Below are positions 25,034 to 34,129 of a DNA stretch of 64,000 nt, one piece after another. The position numbers and the translations under genes are program-made. This DNA comes from Flammeovirgaceae bacterium (lineage in GTDB: Bacteria > Bacteroidota > Bacteroidia > Cytophagales > Cyclobacteriaceae): NCBI GenBank assembly GCA_015180985.1, contig CP054185.1:1543001-1607000 (forward strand). Direction: 5' to 3'. The first letter of the stretch is position 1. Every line of letters begins with the position of its first letter. Under the pieces are notes generated by a model. That model did not search any database. It was given only the letters and a program-made list of their open reading frames with translations, and was not told where the DNA came from.

Positions 25034-25486
25034 CCCGTTGGTTTTCTCATAGACCTCATCCACCAGCAGGTTAGGGGCATGGGCAGCCTGTACGGCCAGT
25101 TCATCGCAGCGTTCATTTTCCGGATGCCCTGCGTGCCCTTTTATCCACACGAATTTAGGTTTAAACGTATGGTAAAGCGGGATGAACCGTTTCCATAAAT
25201 CGGGGTTGGCCTTGTTTTTAAAGTTTTTTTTCTCCCATGTCCAAAGCCATCCTTGCTTAACTGCCTCAACAACATATTTGGAATCGGAATAAACAGTAAC
25301 GGGTATGCCTTTTTTGCGGATGGCTTCCAGCCCGGCAATTACAGCCAGTAATTCCATGCGGTTGTTGGTTGTTAGCCGGTAACCCTGGCTTAGTTCCTTA
25401 ACATGATCATTAAATTTTAGAATCGTGCCATAACCCCCTGGCCCCGGATTGCCCTGTGCTGCGCCATCGGTATAAATGCGGATCAT
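25028..25486 (-). CDS. rnhA: Ribonuclease HI
   Basis: 152 residues of typical length. Catalytic residues Asp7 (YTDGAAQGNPGPGG), Glu45 (NNRMELLAVI), Asp68 (YSDSKYVVEA) and Asp128 (ENERCDELA), plus the mobile His118 in KGHAGH, are all present, with the basic handle WTWEKKNFKNKANPDLW. It removes RNA from RNA-DNA hybrids. Start overlaps the marC-type gene stop by 4 nt (ATGA), so both form an operon. Confidence 0.95.
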   Translation of the reverse strand: MIRIYTDGAAQGNPGPGGYGTILKFNDHVKELSQGYRLTTNNRMELLAVIAGLEAIRKKGIPVTVYSDSKYVVEAVKQGWLWTWEKKNFKNKANPDLWKRFIPLYHTFKPKFVWIKGHAGHPENERCDELAVQAAHAPNLLVDEVYEKTNGL

Positions 25487-26058
25487 ATGCTGAACCCGAC
25501 ATTATCTTTAAAGATCTTTACTGCGATGGCCAGCAGGATAACCCCAAACACCCTGCGCAAAACTGAAAACACCGATTTGCCGAGTTTACGCTCCAGCCAC
25601 GAAGAGGAGCGAAGCACCAGGTAAACAAAGATGAGGTTGAGTAAAATACCGATGAGGATATTTACTTCCTCATACACGGCCCGCAGCGACAGGATGGTGG
25701 TGAGCGTGCCGGCTCCGGCAATTAGCGGAAAGGCCAGCGGAACAATAGATCCGGAGCCTTTGGCCTCCGGATCATCTTTAATCAAGGTGCGGCCCAGGAT
25801 CATTTCCATCGCTACAATAAAGATGACGATAGAGCCGGCCACGGCAAACGAGGCAACATCCAGACCGAACAGTTTTAGTATTGATTGGCCGAGAAAAAGA
25901 AAACCAACCATCAGCACAGCCGAGATGAGGGTGGCCTTTTCGGCATGGATGCGCCCCTCGCGCTGTTTAATGATGATGATAAACGGAATGGAGCCAATGA
26001 TATCAATTACAGAAAACAGGATAAGGGATACGGAAAAGATTTCCTTGAAATTGGCCAT
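25483..26058 (-). CDS. MarC-family inner membrane protein
   Basis: 191 residues from the ATG at 26058 (MANFKEIFSVSLILFSVIDIIGSIPF); a TTG at 26079 is less likely. Six hydrophobic segments and the motifs ILFSVIDIIGSIPFII and VPLAFPLIAGAGTLTTILSL place it in the MarC (UPF0056) family, whose function is not firmly known despite the old multiple-antibiotic-resistance name. Confidence 0.9.
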   Translation of the reverse strand: MANFKEIFSVSLILFSVIDIIGSIPFIIIIKQREGRIHAEKATLISAVLMVGFLFLGQSILKLFGLDVASFAVAGSIVIFIVAMEMILGRTLIKDDPEAKGSGSIVPLAFPLIAGAGTLTTILSLRAVYEEVNILIGILLNLIFVYLVLRSSSWLERKLGKSVFSVLRRVFGVILLAIAVKIFKDNVGFSI

Positions 26059-26148
26059 GGGGTACGGTTTATTTGGCAAAACTAAATAACACTGGGGAAT
26101 GACAAACTTCCGCTTATCAACTATTATTCTAATGTCAAAGCCTGATAA

Positions 26149-26820
26149 TTATCGACCTAGAAAAACTAGTCCAATTTGAAAGCACCGGTTTTTTGGTTCT
26201 GAAGGATCATCGGGGGATAATTTTGTAAGGCCTATACCGTAACGGAGATCTAAAATAGTTTTTGGGCGTACAGAATACCCGAGGCCAAACTGCAATCCAA
26301 AATCTGCTTTTTTCTTCACGGTATAATCTTCACCTGCATAACCTACTAAATCCGAGTCAAAAGAAAATCCATTATGGCTAATCTGGGTAATTGTTCCTTG
26401 ATTATTCTCATAGTATGAGTATTCGTATTTACCACCAAGTGCAAAAGCCAGGTAAGGACCTGCAGCTAAGTAAATGCGATTATTCTTTTTGTCAAGATTA
26501 AGTTTAGCTAAGATCGGAAATTCAAGGTAGCTAAGCCTTAACCGTAACTTTTCATCGACAGTAAAGCCAAAGCCATTAGGTGTTTCATGAATTTTAAATC
26601 CTTTTTGAGTGAAATTCATTTCTGTTAATAACGTAAGCTTTTTGGCCTTGAAAATACCGCCAATCCCAAGGCTTGCTCCCCATAACGATTTAGGGTGAGT
26701 TAATTGTGGGCCTGATTCTGCATCAGAAACAGTACTGAGGTTTGCTGTTGTTCTAAAATAGAATTGGCTTATGCTTACTAATGGAATTAAAATAAATAGA
26801 GTTAAGACAGGCAGTTTCAT
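26149..26820 (-). CDS. Outer-membrane beta-barrel protein (PorT-like)
   Basis: 223 residues with a signal peptide (LPVLTLFILIPLVSISQ) and alternating amphipathic strands (YLEFPILAKLNLDKKNNRIYLAAGPYLAFALGG, FGLQFGLGYSVRPKTILDLRYGIGL) ending in a final strand of hydrophobic residues. This is the common outer membrane beta-barrel family of Bacteroidota. Specific role unknown. Coding is more AT-rich than its neighbours. Confidence 0.8.
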   Translation of the reverse strand: MKLPVLTLFILIPLVSISQFYFRTTANLSTVSDAESGPQLTHPKSLWGASLGIGGIFKAKKLTLLTEMNFTQKGFKIHETPNGFGFTVDEKLRLRLSYLEFPILAKLNLDKKNNRIYLAAGPYLAFALGGKYEYSYYENNQGTITQISHNGFSFDSDLVGYAGEDYTVKKKADFGLQFGLGYSVRPKTILDLRYGIGLTKLSPDDPSEPKNRCFQIGLVFLGR

Positions 26821-26865
26821 AGGTTATGTGCTATACGTACATATAAAAAGATAAATTAGTAAATT

Positions 26866-27612
26866 TCAATGTGTTAATTTACTACTTTTTCGAAAGTCGG
26901 CATTGTAAGTTAAGCTTACCTGCAACGTGTGGTTCCGTTCGGCCTTCAGGCCGTCTGCTTTAACAATAAATTGCTGCATGTACCCCAGTTGCACGTTGCC
27001 TTTGGCTGAGAATTGGTATCCAAGCGCTCCGTACAACCGGTTTTGATCAAGATAGTTCCGATCGAAATTAGGACCGAACTGGATAAAGATTTCATCATAA
27101 ACGCTGGCAAAAAGCGTATTAGCTCCCATTTCTTTTTTGGTAAGTGGGTAATTTATAAGGAACCGGTACCGCATGCGGTTGCGGTATACCCAACCCTCTT
27201 CACCAAACACGTTGCCTTCAAGCCACCGTTGTTCTGGGCGAAACCTGTGATTGAAATAGAATCGTCCTTCGCGTTGCGTAAGGATAAAATTCTGCCAGAT
27301 GCGGTGTTCGGTAAATTTTGCCGGCACGGGCTGTTCGCCATACGGCCAGGTTACAATATGGCCGTAACCCAGTGTAACGAGCACATTGTTTGTGACCCGA
27401 TAGTCCAGTCCCAGTCGTAACAGCGACTGCTGCCAGGTGGTAATCCAATCGGCCCTGCGCCATTGGTATTCGGTGTGCAGGCTGAATTTCTCCGTCAGCC
27501 GGTGGTTGCCAAAGTACATGTACCAGCCGTTGTACTGGTTAACAATTTGTTTCTGGGCAAGATTGATATAGCTAAGGCCCACGCATAAACTAAAGAGCAA
27601 AAATTTTTTCAT
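26866..27612 (-). CDS. DUF2490 outer-membrane protein
   Basis: 248 residues with a signal peptide (MKKFLLFSLCVGLSYINLAQ). The segments GWYMYFGNHRLTEKFSLHTEYQWR, ITTWQQSLLRLGLDYRVTNNVLVTLGYG, EHRIWQNF and RFRPEQRW are the hallmarks of DUF2490, a predicted outer-membrane beta-barrel of unknown function. Confidence 0.87.
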   Translation of the reverse strand: MKKFLLFSLCVGLSYINLAQKQIVNQYNGWYMYFGNHRLTEKFSLHTEYQWRRADWITTWQQSLLRLGLDYRVTNNVLVTLGYGHIVTWPYGEQPVPAKFTEHRIWQNFILTQREGRFYFNHRFRPEQRWLEGNVFGEEGWVYRNRMRYRFLINYPLTKKEMGANTLFASVYDEIFIQFGPNFDRNYLDQNRLYGALGYQFSAKGNVQLGYMQQFIVKADGLKAERNHTLQVSLTYNADFRKSSKLTH

Positions 27613-27624
27613 TTAAAGAGAGGA

Positions 27625-28683
27625 TTAAATATGCCCATACAAAAAATCCATCAGCCGGGCAATTTCCTTACGCTGGATGGCCGGGAAGTTGGCAATTCGG
27701 AAAGTTGTGTTTTTCCATTCACCATAGCCATTACCCAGCTGGAAGCCGGCATTTGTTGCGGCCGCCTTTACCTGCTGCACTTTAGCGGCCGGAGCCTCAA
27801 TGGCCAGCACAGTATGCGAACGCACAGTTTTGTTGTGTGCTAAAAAGTTGAGTTGGTCACTTTTCGTATCAAAAAATGCTTCCCACTTTTTATACCGCGA
27901 TTTTATGGTGCTGCTTACTTTATTAATCGGCCTCACAGATTCCAACACGCGCATCAGCAGGTAAATGCCCAGCACATTAGGCGTGTACGAAGTTTGGTAG
28001 TGCTGCATCATTTCGTGCAGGTATAGCAAGCTGTTGTAATGCAGCCGGTTATTCACCTCTTCGGCACGTTCCAGGGCTTTCGGGGAGCATATCATTAAGC
28101 CCAGACCGGCCGGCAGACCAAAACATTTTTGCACAGAAGCGAACCAAACATCGGCTGTCTCAATATCCAGTTGGATGCCCGCCATCGAAGAAGTGGCATC
28201 AACGGCAAGCAAAGCGTGCGGATTTTTTTTTCTGATTTGACTGATAATTTTACGATTAACCTGGGTTCCATTTGATGTTTCATTTTGGGTTAAACAGATA
28301 ACATCGGCTTTGTTGTAAACCGAAGGTTTCAGACGGTCCTGGAGATGGAAGGGCCGGGCAATTGCCCCGGGTTTTATACGATTGGTGTACGCGTGCCACT
28401 TTTTTCCGAAGGCCCCGTTAAACAAATGGATGCTTTGTTCTTTAATTAATGATTGAGCAATAATCTCCCAACACTCGGTTGCCGATGAAACAAAGTAAAT
28501 AGTGTAGTCGGCCGGCACAGCCAGTTTTTCGTGAAGCAGCCGGATTGTGCTTTTTGAAATTTCAACAAATTCATCGCTGCGGTGATTAATACTGACAATG
28601 TTGTTGCGGTATGCATCCTGCAGGTATCGTTTAACTTTAGGGTAAACCCGCGAAGGCCCGGGGTAAAAGGAGACCATGCCCAT
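27625..28683 (-). CDS. Class V aminotransferase (SerC/serine-glyoxylate type fold)
   Basis: About 352 residues from the ATG at 28683 (MGMVSFYPGPSRVYPKVK). A longer frame from 28752 would run through a simple-sequence repeat and overlap aroQ, so it is rejected. PLP-fold motifs: INHRSDEFVEISKS, VSSATECWEIIAQS, LAVDATSSMAG (Asp stacking on PLP), and SVQKCFGLPAGLG holding the PLP lysine. The family includes phosphoserine and serine-glyoxylate/alanine-glyoxylate aminotransferases; SerC is possible but not certain. Confidence 0.82.
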   Translation of the reverse strand: MGMVSFYPGPSRVYPKVKRYLQDAYRNNIVSINHRSDEFVEISKSTIRLLHEKLAVPADYTIYFVSSATECWEIIAQSLIKEQSIHLFNGAFGKKWHAYTNRIKPGAIARPFHLQDRLKPSVYNKADVICLTQNETSNGTQVNRKIISQIRKKNPHALLAVDATSSMAGIQLDIETADVWFASVQKCFGLPAGLGLMICSPKALERAEEVNNRLHYNSLLYLHEMMQHYQTSYTPNVLGIYLLMRVLESVRPINKVSSTIKSRYKKWEAFFDTKSDQLNFLAHNKTVRSHTVLAIEAPAAKVQQVKAAATNAGFQLGNGYGEWKNTTFRIANFPAIQRKEIARLMDFLYGHI

Positions 28684-28725
28684 TGTAGATTTTAGATTGT
28701 AGATTTTAGATTTTGGATTTTCGAT
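28684..28725. repeat. Simple repeat of TAGATTTT units
   Basis: Tandem, imperfect units of TAGATTTTAGATTG lying between aroQ and the aminotransferase gene. It extends into aroQ and supplies its last residues (NRKSKI). Confidence 0.7.
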
Positions 28726-29137
28726 TGACCAGGTATCGGATGGCCATCTCATAGCCGGTTAAGCCAAAACCTGAAATCAACCCGATGCATTTGGAGGTAA
28801 TCAGGTTTTTATGCCTGAACTCTTCGCGCGCGTAAATATTCGAAATGTGCACTTCAACTACCGGTGTTTGTATGGCCGCAATGGCATCGTGAAGGGCTAC
28901 CGATGTATGTGTGTATGCCCCGGCATTCAGTACAATGCCATCGGCTTTAAAGCCTACCTCGTGCAATTTGTTAATCAGTTCGCCTTCCACGTTCGACTGA
29001 AAATATGCAAGGCTGAGTGCGGGGAACTGTTCTTTCAGTTCTTCGAAATAATTCTCAAAATCCCGGCTGCCGTAAATTGCTTCTTCGCGCACTCCCAACA
29101 GGTTAAGGTTTGGTCCGTTGATAATGTGGATGTTCAT
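28706..29137 (-). CDS. aroQ: 3-dehydroquinate dehydratase, type II
   Basis: 143 residues from the ATG at 29137 (MNIHIINGPNLNLLG); a GTG at 29146 is in frame but less fitting. NGPNLNLLGVRE with Tyr22 in EAIYGSRDF, NAGAYTHTSVALHDAI and VEVHISNIYAREEFRHKN contain the catalytic Tyr, Asn and His. It performs the third step of the shikimate pathway as a cytoplasmic dodecamer. The C-terminus is made from the simple repeat downstream. Confidence 0.95.
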   Translation of the reverse strand: MNIHIINGPNLNLLGVREEAIYGSRDFENYFEELKEQFPALSLAYFQSNVEGELINKLHEVGFKADGIVLNAGAYTHTSVALHDAIAAIQTPVVEVHISNIYAREEFRHKNLITSKCIGLISGFGLTGYEMAIRYLVNRKSKI

Positions 29138-29138
29138 G

Positions 29139-30215
29139 TTATTCACCTAAGCGGGCTTTATAAGTTTCAATCTGGCGGATGAACTCCTGTTCCTTTCGCT
29201 GCATTTCTTCCTGTGTGGCGGCAAGCTCTTCCATGTTTTGCCGCATTTCTTCTTCCTGCGACCGCATCATTTCGGCTTGCTCCTGTGAGGCCTGTAACAG
29301 GCGTTTGGTGCGTTCGGCATTTTTTACATTTTTAAATACCGTGGCTGTGCTTTCGCATACTTTTTCAAGAAACTCCAGTTCGTGTGGTTCAAAGCGCCTG
29401 AATCCGGCCATTTCAATTACGCCTTCAATGCTGTCTTCTGTTTTTAACGGAAGTAAAATCAGGCAGGTTGGGTTGGCATCGCCAAGGCCGGATGTGATGT
29501 GTACATAATCGTCTGGCACTTTATACAGCACTATCTTTTCGCGTTCCAGGTAGCATTGCCCGATTAGTCCCTGGCCGGGGTCGATTCGCTTCTGTAAAAA
29601 TTTCTTTCGCTGGTAGGCGTAGCAGCCCTTCAGTTCAAGGTATGGAGCATCTTCTCCGCCCACTACAAAAATACCGCCTTGCGTGAGATTACAATACTCA
29701 ACAAGGTTCTTCACAACGGCATACCCAAGCTCATCCAGGTTTTCGTGTGCCCTTAGTATTTCGCCAAATTTGGCAAGGCCTTCATTTACCCACTGCCGTT
29801 TTTCCGATTGCTCTCGATCGGCAAGTAGCTTATCTCTGAAGGTGTGGAGTGCTTCAAGCAGTGGTTTGTTTTCGAAGTGATCCGGAAGGCTGGTGGTAAG
29901 GTTGCCGTTGCCAAGTTCAGTAATATAAGAGGAGATCAGTTGCATTTGCTCCTTTTCTTTAGCGGCAATGTTGAGCAGGTAATTTTCGCGGTTGGCAATG
30001 CGCTTGGCCAGGTAATAGAATGAGCCTCCTAATACAATTGGTGCTGAAAGAATAATCCAATGAAGCGGGTTTAGTGAATACAGGCTCGCCAGGTTTTTGA
30101 GTGAAATGGTGAGGTCCTTTGCCCAAAGATCAATAACCAAAGAGCCCAGCGGAAACACCATACCAAGCCCAATACCGATGCGCGTTAGGTTGTTAATGAT
30201 GCGGGAGGATTTCAC
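29139..30215 (-). CDS. Membrane GAF-coiled-coil sensor without output domain
   Basis: 358 residues from a GTG at 30215. Two membrane helices (~12-30 and 48-68), a HAMP-like linker, GAF (~140-290, DPGQGLIGQCYLEREKIVLY, ITSGLGDANPTCLILLP) and a coil ending EEEMRQNMEELAATQEEMQRKEQEF. It is the smallest member of the GAF-coil family in this window. The gene is close behind xerD's divergent promoter and directly before aroQ (starts overlap region). As it stops at the coil, it probably signals through a partner protein. Confidence 0.8.
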   Translation of the reverse strand: MKSSRIINNLTRIGIGLGMVFPLGSLVIDLWAKDLTISLKNLASLYSLNPLHWIILSAPIVLGGSFYYLAKRIANRENYLLNIAAKEKEQMQLISSYITELGNGNLTTSLPDHFENKPLLEALHTFRDKLLADREQSEKRQWVNEGLAKFGEILRAHENLDELGYAVVKNLVEYCNLTQGGIFVVGGEDAPYLELKGCYAYQRKKFLQKRIDPGQGLIGQCYLEREKIVLYKVPDDYVHITSGLGDANPTCLILLPLKTEDSIEGVIEMAGFRRFEPHELEFLEKVCESTATVFKNVKNAERTKRLLQASQEQAEMMRSQEEEMRQNMEELAATQEEMQRKEQEFIRQIETYKARLGE

Positions 30216-30236
30216 AATTGCTAAAATAGCACGCTA

Positions 30237-30269
30237 TTGACCGATTATCTAAATACCCTTCTATTTTTG
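30237..30269 (+). promoter_or_regulatory. Promoter for xerD
   Basis: TTG (30237-30239), 22 nt, TATTTTTG (30262-30269), matching the phylum's -33/-7 pattern; ATG follows at 30286. Confidence 0.5.
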
Positions 30270-30285
30270 TTTGAAAATATTGGAA

Positions 30286-31194
30286 ATGACCTGGGAGAGT
30301 TATACTAAGCAGTTTGCACATTACCTGAAGCTGGAGCGCTCGCTTTCCCAAAACTCCATTGAGGCCTACACGCATGATATTGAGTTACTGGCCCGGTTTT
30401 TAGAACTAAAAAAGGAAGTAGTCGCTCCGCCTGCGCTTAAAACAAAGCACATTAAAGAATTTTTAAAATATGTAAATGACTTGGGGATGAGTGCCTACAG
30501 CCAGGCCCGGATACTTTCAGGAATCAAGGCATTTTATAAATACCTGTTGTTTGAAGAACGGATTACAGCCGATCCCACTGAATTAATTGAAGGTCCAAAA
30601 ATTGGCCGCAAACTGCCGGACACACTCAGCTATCCTGAAATTGAAAAGTTGGTTGACGCAATAGACCTTTCTAAACCTGAAGGCGGAAGAAACCGGGCTA
30701 TGCTGGAAGTGCTGTATGGTTCGGGCTTGCGGGTATCTGAACTGGTAAATCTGCAAATGAGCAACCTGTATTTCGATATAGGCTTTCTGCGGGTAATCGG
30801 TAAAGGCAATAAAGAGCGACTCGTACCGATGGGCCGTGATGCACAGAAGTATTTGAAAATCTATATAGAAGAAATCAGGGGGAAGTATCCGCACAAAACA
30901 CCTCAAAAAGGAAGCGAATCGTTTGTTTTTCTGAATCGCCACGGAAAAAAACTAACCCGCGTGATGGTGTTTACCGTTATTAAAAACCTGGCAAGCGCCA
31001 TTGGCCTGAAAAAAAACATAAGTCCGCATACGTTTCGTCATTCATTTGCCACGCATTTAATTGAAGGCGGTGCCGATCTGCGGGCCGTGCAGGAAATGCT
31101 GGGTCACGAATCAATCACTACCACTGAAATCTATACACACTTGGATAGGGATTACCTGCGTCAGGTAATTACGGAATTTCATCCGCGTAAATAA
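30286..31194 (+). CDS. xerD: Tyrosine recombinase XerC/XerD type
   Basis: 302 residues from the ATG at 30286; the TTG 15 nt upstream is unlikely. N-terminal SAM-like domain (~1-85) and catalytic domain with Arg149 (GSGLRVSEL), Lys173 (GKGNKERLVP), His248 and Arg251 (HTFRHSFATHL), His274 (LGHESITTTEIYTH) and nucleophile Tyr283. Length and motifs match housekeeping XerD, which resolves chromosome dimers at dif together with FtsK (also in this window at 58680). A specialised integrase is less likely because no mobile genes flank it. Confidence 0.92.
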   Translation: MTWESYTKQFAHYLKLERSLSQNSIEAYTHDIELLARFLELKKEVVAPPALKTKHIKEFLKYVNDLGMSAYSQARILSGIKAFYKYLLFEERITADPTELIEGPKIGRKLPDTLSYPEIEKLVDAIDLSKPEGGRNRAMLEVLYGSGLRVSELVNLQMSNLYFDIGFLRVIGKGNKERLVPMGRDAQKYLKIYIEEIRGKYPHKTPQKGSESFVFLNRHGKKLTRVMVFTVIKNLASAIGLKKNISPHTFRHSFATHLIEGGADLRAVQEMLGHESITTTEIYTHLDRDYLRQVITEFHPRK

Positions 31195-31281
31195 CGGCCC
31201 GGCAGATATGGTTGCCGGGTTTTATAGTTGTATAATTTTCTGCTTACTTTGACGGCAAATACAATTAACCAATACGTACTT

Positions 31282-31782
31282 ATGAAAAAGTTAATTTTTA
31301 TTTCACTGGCTATTATGGCTTTTGTCAGTACATCCATTGCGCAGGCCCCACCGGGTAAGGGCGGCAAGCAGTTAAATGCAGGGCTGGGCTTTTCAGACTG
31401 GGGGATACCGGTTTATGTGGGTGCCGATTTCGGTGTACACGATGATGTTACTATTGGTCCTAAGGTATCCTACCGCAAGTGGAACTACCGGGCGTTGGGA
31501 ACAGATTACAGCCAGACATTAATTGTGCTGAGTTTTAACGGGAACTACCACTTTAACAAGCTACTTAACCTGGAGAACAAGTGGAACCTGTATGCCGGTG
31601 CAACACTGGGCTATTATATTTGGTCGGATAGTGAGTTTTCAGGTGCTGAGTCTTCCGGCATTGGGTTGGATCTGCAGGTTGGTGGCCGTTACTTCTTCAA
31701 CGATAAACTGGGTATTAACCTTGAGTTTGGCGGAGGCTCGGGCGTTGGAGCCGGAAGCATAGGCATTACCGTAAAGCTATAA
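31282..31782 (+). CDS. Outer-membrane beta-barrel protein
   Basis: 166 residues from the ATG at 31282, which opens a clean signal peptide (MKKLIFISLAIMAFVSTSIAQ). The mature part is strands rich in Gly and aromatics (LNAGLGFSDWGIPVYVGADFGV, WNLYAGATLGYYIW, LQVGGRYFFNDKLGINLEFGGGSG), i.e. a small 8-strand barrel. Role unknown. Followed by a terminator. Confidence 0.8.
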   Translation: MKKLIFISLAIMAFVSTSIAQAPPGKGGKQLNAGLGFSDWGIPVYVGADFGVHDDVTIGPKVSYRKWNYRALGTDYSQTLIVLSFNGNYHFNKLLNLENKWNLYAGATLGYYIWSDSEFSGAESSGIGLDLQVGGRYFFNDKLGINLEFGGGSGVGAGSIGITVKL

Positions 31783-31811
31783 TATGCACTAACATTAGTT
31801 AACTATTCTCT

Positions 31812-31842
31812 TAAAGCCACGGATGCGTTCGTGGCTTTTTGT
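31812..31842 (+). terminator. Rho-independent terminator
   Basis: AAAGCCACG (31813-31821) pairs with CGTGGCTTT (31830-31838), followed by a T run; 30 nt after the barrel gene stop. A second palindrome, GGCCTCGCTCGAGGCC, is at 31849-31864. Confidence 0.8.
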
Positions 31843-31964
31843 TTTCCTGGCCTCGCTCGAGGCCGTCAACTAAATCACTTACTGCAGGTAATTACCAAAT
31901 TGTTCACCTGTGAAGCTGATTTGCCAGGATTTTATTAGTATTTTTAACAACTGGTTGTTATCCG

Positions 31965-32528
31965 ATGAGAAAGACAGTTACAACTGCGTTGGGTGTTATG
32001 CTGAGTATACTTGGTTTTGCTCAGGATTTTGAGATTGCCGTAGAAAAAGGCATTGATTTAAAAAAGTACCAGACATTTACTGTAGTAAAAGGAGCCGTTG
32101 TTTCGGGGGGTGATCAGCCCATTGATGCGAATAGCCTGTATAATGAGATAAAGCCAATCATCATCCGCGAATTGCAGCGAAAAGGATATACGTATCAGGA
32201 TTCGGCCGCTGAGCTTACCGCTACATACGTAATTGAATCGATGATGCGCACCGATGTGCAGCGGCTCGGCCCGCTGGGGCAGGCACCGGCCACTAATCCA
32301 GCTATGGTTGATCAATCGCAAACCTGGTCGCGCGAATTTCGTCAGGGTTCGCTTATCCTTAACCTGGTGGATACCTCACGTAAAACAACCGTATGGTCAG
32401 CCGAAGGAACGATGGACATTTCGCGCACCCGGGGCGGAAACCTGCTGGATTATGCGGTGAAAAATGCGTTCCGGAAATTTCCCGATAAAACAAAAACCGA
32501 TAAAAAGTCTAAAAAGAAAAAAGGCTGA
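31965..32528 (+). CDS. DUF4136-like exported protein
   Basis: 187 residues with a short signal peptide (MRKTVTTALGVMLSILGFAQ). DLKKYQTFTVVKG, IIIRELQRKGYTYQDSAAELTATYVI, GSLILNLVDTSRKTTVWSAEG and AVKNAFRKFP follow the DUF4136 pattern (periplasmic or lipoprotein, unknown role). The C-terminal tail is almost all lysine (TKTDKKSKKKKG). Confidence 0.8.
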   Translation: MRKTVTTALGVMLSILGFAQDFEIAVEKGIDLKKYQTFTVVKGAVVSGGDQPIDANSLYNEIKPIIIRELQRKGYTYQDSAAELTATYVIESMMRTDVQRLGPLGQAPATNPAMVDQSQTWSREFRQGSLILNLVDTSRKTTVWSAEGTMDISRTRGGNLLDYAVKNAFRKFPDKTKTDKKSKKKKG

Positions 32529-32547
32529 GGATTCCTCAGCCTTTTAT
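32517..32547. terminator. Bidirectional terminator between convergent genes
   Basis: AAAAGGCTGAGG and CCTCAGCCTTTT pair around a 3-nt loop, directly at the stop of the DUF4136 gene and before the end of the minus-strand barrel gene. Confidence 0.85.
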
Positions 32548-32562
32548 GATGTAACGAATTGA

Positions 32563-33027
32563 TTACTTTCTAAGCTTAAAACGTGCTCCAAAGAAAAGCC
32601 CCAGTTGGTCGGCATCGCCCAGCACAAACTTAAGCTCAGTAAACGGCTCCCAGTTTTTGCCGATATTAAAGTTGGCGCCAACACCCAGGTTAATCCCCAC
32701 TTCGCTGTTGCCATCAAAACCTTCAACTTTTGCACTAAACAGGTTAATCCCCGCGAGTCCATAAAAATCGGCTGAACCGGATTTGGTAAAGTAGTACATG
32801 GCGTTAGCATTAAACTCCCACCAGCTTACCGGATCCTCCGGAAACCAGTAAATGAAACTTGGCGCAATAGCCACTTTGTCATTAATGGCGAACTCCCCAT
32901 TTACCCCAAGGCCCAGTTCTTCCACTTCGGTGCCATAACCAAGAAACACCCCGATTTTCTGTGCGGCAGCATCCTGAGCGGCACCAATAAGGCCAATAAT
33001 AAACAATACTCCGAATAGTCTTTTCAT
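32563..33027 (-). CDS. Outer-membrane beta-barrel protein
   Basis: 154 residues, signal peptide MKRLFGVLFIIGLIGAAQDAAAQ, then strand-like segments (IGVFLGYGTEVEELGLGVNGEFAINDKVAIAPSFIYWF, VGINLGVGANFNIG, LGLFFGARFKLRK) ending in an aromatic/basic last strand. Small barrel of unknown role. A TAGTTTTG box (33060-33053) is upstream without a clear -33. Confidence 0.78.
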   Translation of the reverse strand: MKRLFGVLFIIGLIGAAQDAAAQKIGVFLGYGTEVEELGLGVNGEFAINDKVAIAPSFIYWFPEDPVSWWEFNANAMYYFTKSGSADFYGLAGINLFSAKVEGFDGNSEVGINLGVGANFNIGKNWEPFTELKFVLGDADQLGLFFGARFKLRK

Positions 33028-33082
33028 TTCTTAATATGTTAATGTTTGAATACAAAACTATTATTTTCTAACTATCGGAAAA

Positions 33083-34129
33083 ATGATGTACCGCATTCTT
33101 ATTCGGCCAATTCTTTTTTTGTTTGATGCCGAGCGCGTTCATCACCTTGTTTTTCAAGTGCTTCGGTTTATAGGAAACATTCCCGGTTTTAAGAATCTGT
33201 TATCCGCGTTATACCGGATTCGTTCATCCCGGCTTGAACGAACCGTTTTCGGATTAACGTTTAATAATCCGGTAGGCCTGGCAGCCGGTTTCGATAAGGA
33301 TGCCCGACTGATTGATGAACTGGCATGTTTTGGATTTGGATTCATTGAGATTGGAACATTAACCCCGAAACCGCAACCGGGAAATGAAAAACCCCGGCTG
33401 TTTCGCCTGCCAGCCGATAGCGCATTAATTAACCGGATGGGATTCAATAATGAAGGAGCGCTGGCAGCGGTTGAACGTTTGAAGAAACGAAAATCGCAGG
33501 TTGTTATTGGCGGGAACATCGGGAAAAACAAAACTACACCCAACGAAAAGGCATTGGATGACTATGCCTATTGCATAGAAGCGCTCTATCCGTATGTGGA
33601 TTATTTTGTGGTGAACGTAAGTTCACCTAACACACCGGGTCTCCGTGAACTACAGGAAAAAGAGCCCTTGAGGAAGTTGCTTGCCTATGTGAAGGCGCTG
33701 GCAGGTTCGAAAGAAAAGGTGAAACCCGTTTTACTGAAAATCGCCCCGGATTTAACCGTTGAACAGCTGGATGATGTGATTGAGATTTTGAAAGAAACAA
33801 AAACTGACGGAGTTATTGCCACCAACACCACCACATCGCGCGAAGGATTGGCGACTGATCAAAAAACTGTTGAAAAAATCGGTGCAGGCGGGTTGAGCGG
33901 CAAACCGCTTACCGGCAAATCCACCGAAGTAATAAAATACTTGCGCAGGGAACTCGGCCCGGATTATCCCATCATTGGCGTGGGAGGAATTATGTCGGTG
34001 GAGGATGCCCTTGAAAAACTAAAAGCCGGTGCCAACCTGATTCAGATCTACACCGGCTTTGTATATGAGGGGCCGGGGTTTGTGAAGCGAATAAACAAAG
34101 CTGTACAAACCCTGTGGGATTCTCTGTAG
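33083..34129 (+). CDS. pyrD: Quinone-dependent dihydroorotate dehydrogenase (class 2)
   Basis: 348 residues. The N-terminal membrane-associating helices ([24 protein letters not shown]) mark class 2. FMN-site and substrate motifs: [66 protein letters not shown] (catalytic Ser), [29 protein letters not shown] and [20 protein letters not shown]. It oxidises dihydroorotate to orotate in pyrimidine synthesis at the inner membrane. Confidence 0.95.
   Translation: MMYRILIRPILFLFDAERVHHLVFQVLRFIGNIPGFKNLLSALYRIRSSRLERTVFGLTFNNPVGLAAGFDKDARLIDELACFGFGFIEIGTLTPKPQPGNEKPRLFRLPADSALINRMGFNNEGALAAVERLKKRKSQVVIGGNIGKNKTTPNEKALDDYAYCIEALYPYVDYFVVNVSSPNTPGLRELQEKEPLRKLLAYVKALAGSKEKVKPVLLKIAPDLTVEQLDDVIEILKETKTDGVIATNTTTSREGLATDQKTVEKIGAGGLSGKPLTGKSTEVIKYLRRELGPDYPIIGVGGIMSVEDALEKLKAGANLIQIYTGFVYEGPGFVKRINKAVQTLWDSL

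Noticed and set aside
28684-28752. Longer N-terminus (23 extra residues) for the class V aminotransferase
   Set aside because: The extension is coded by a simple repeat and overlaps aroQ; MVSFYPGPS at the inner ATG is the normal start of the fold.
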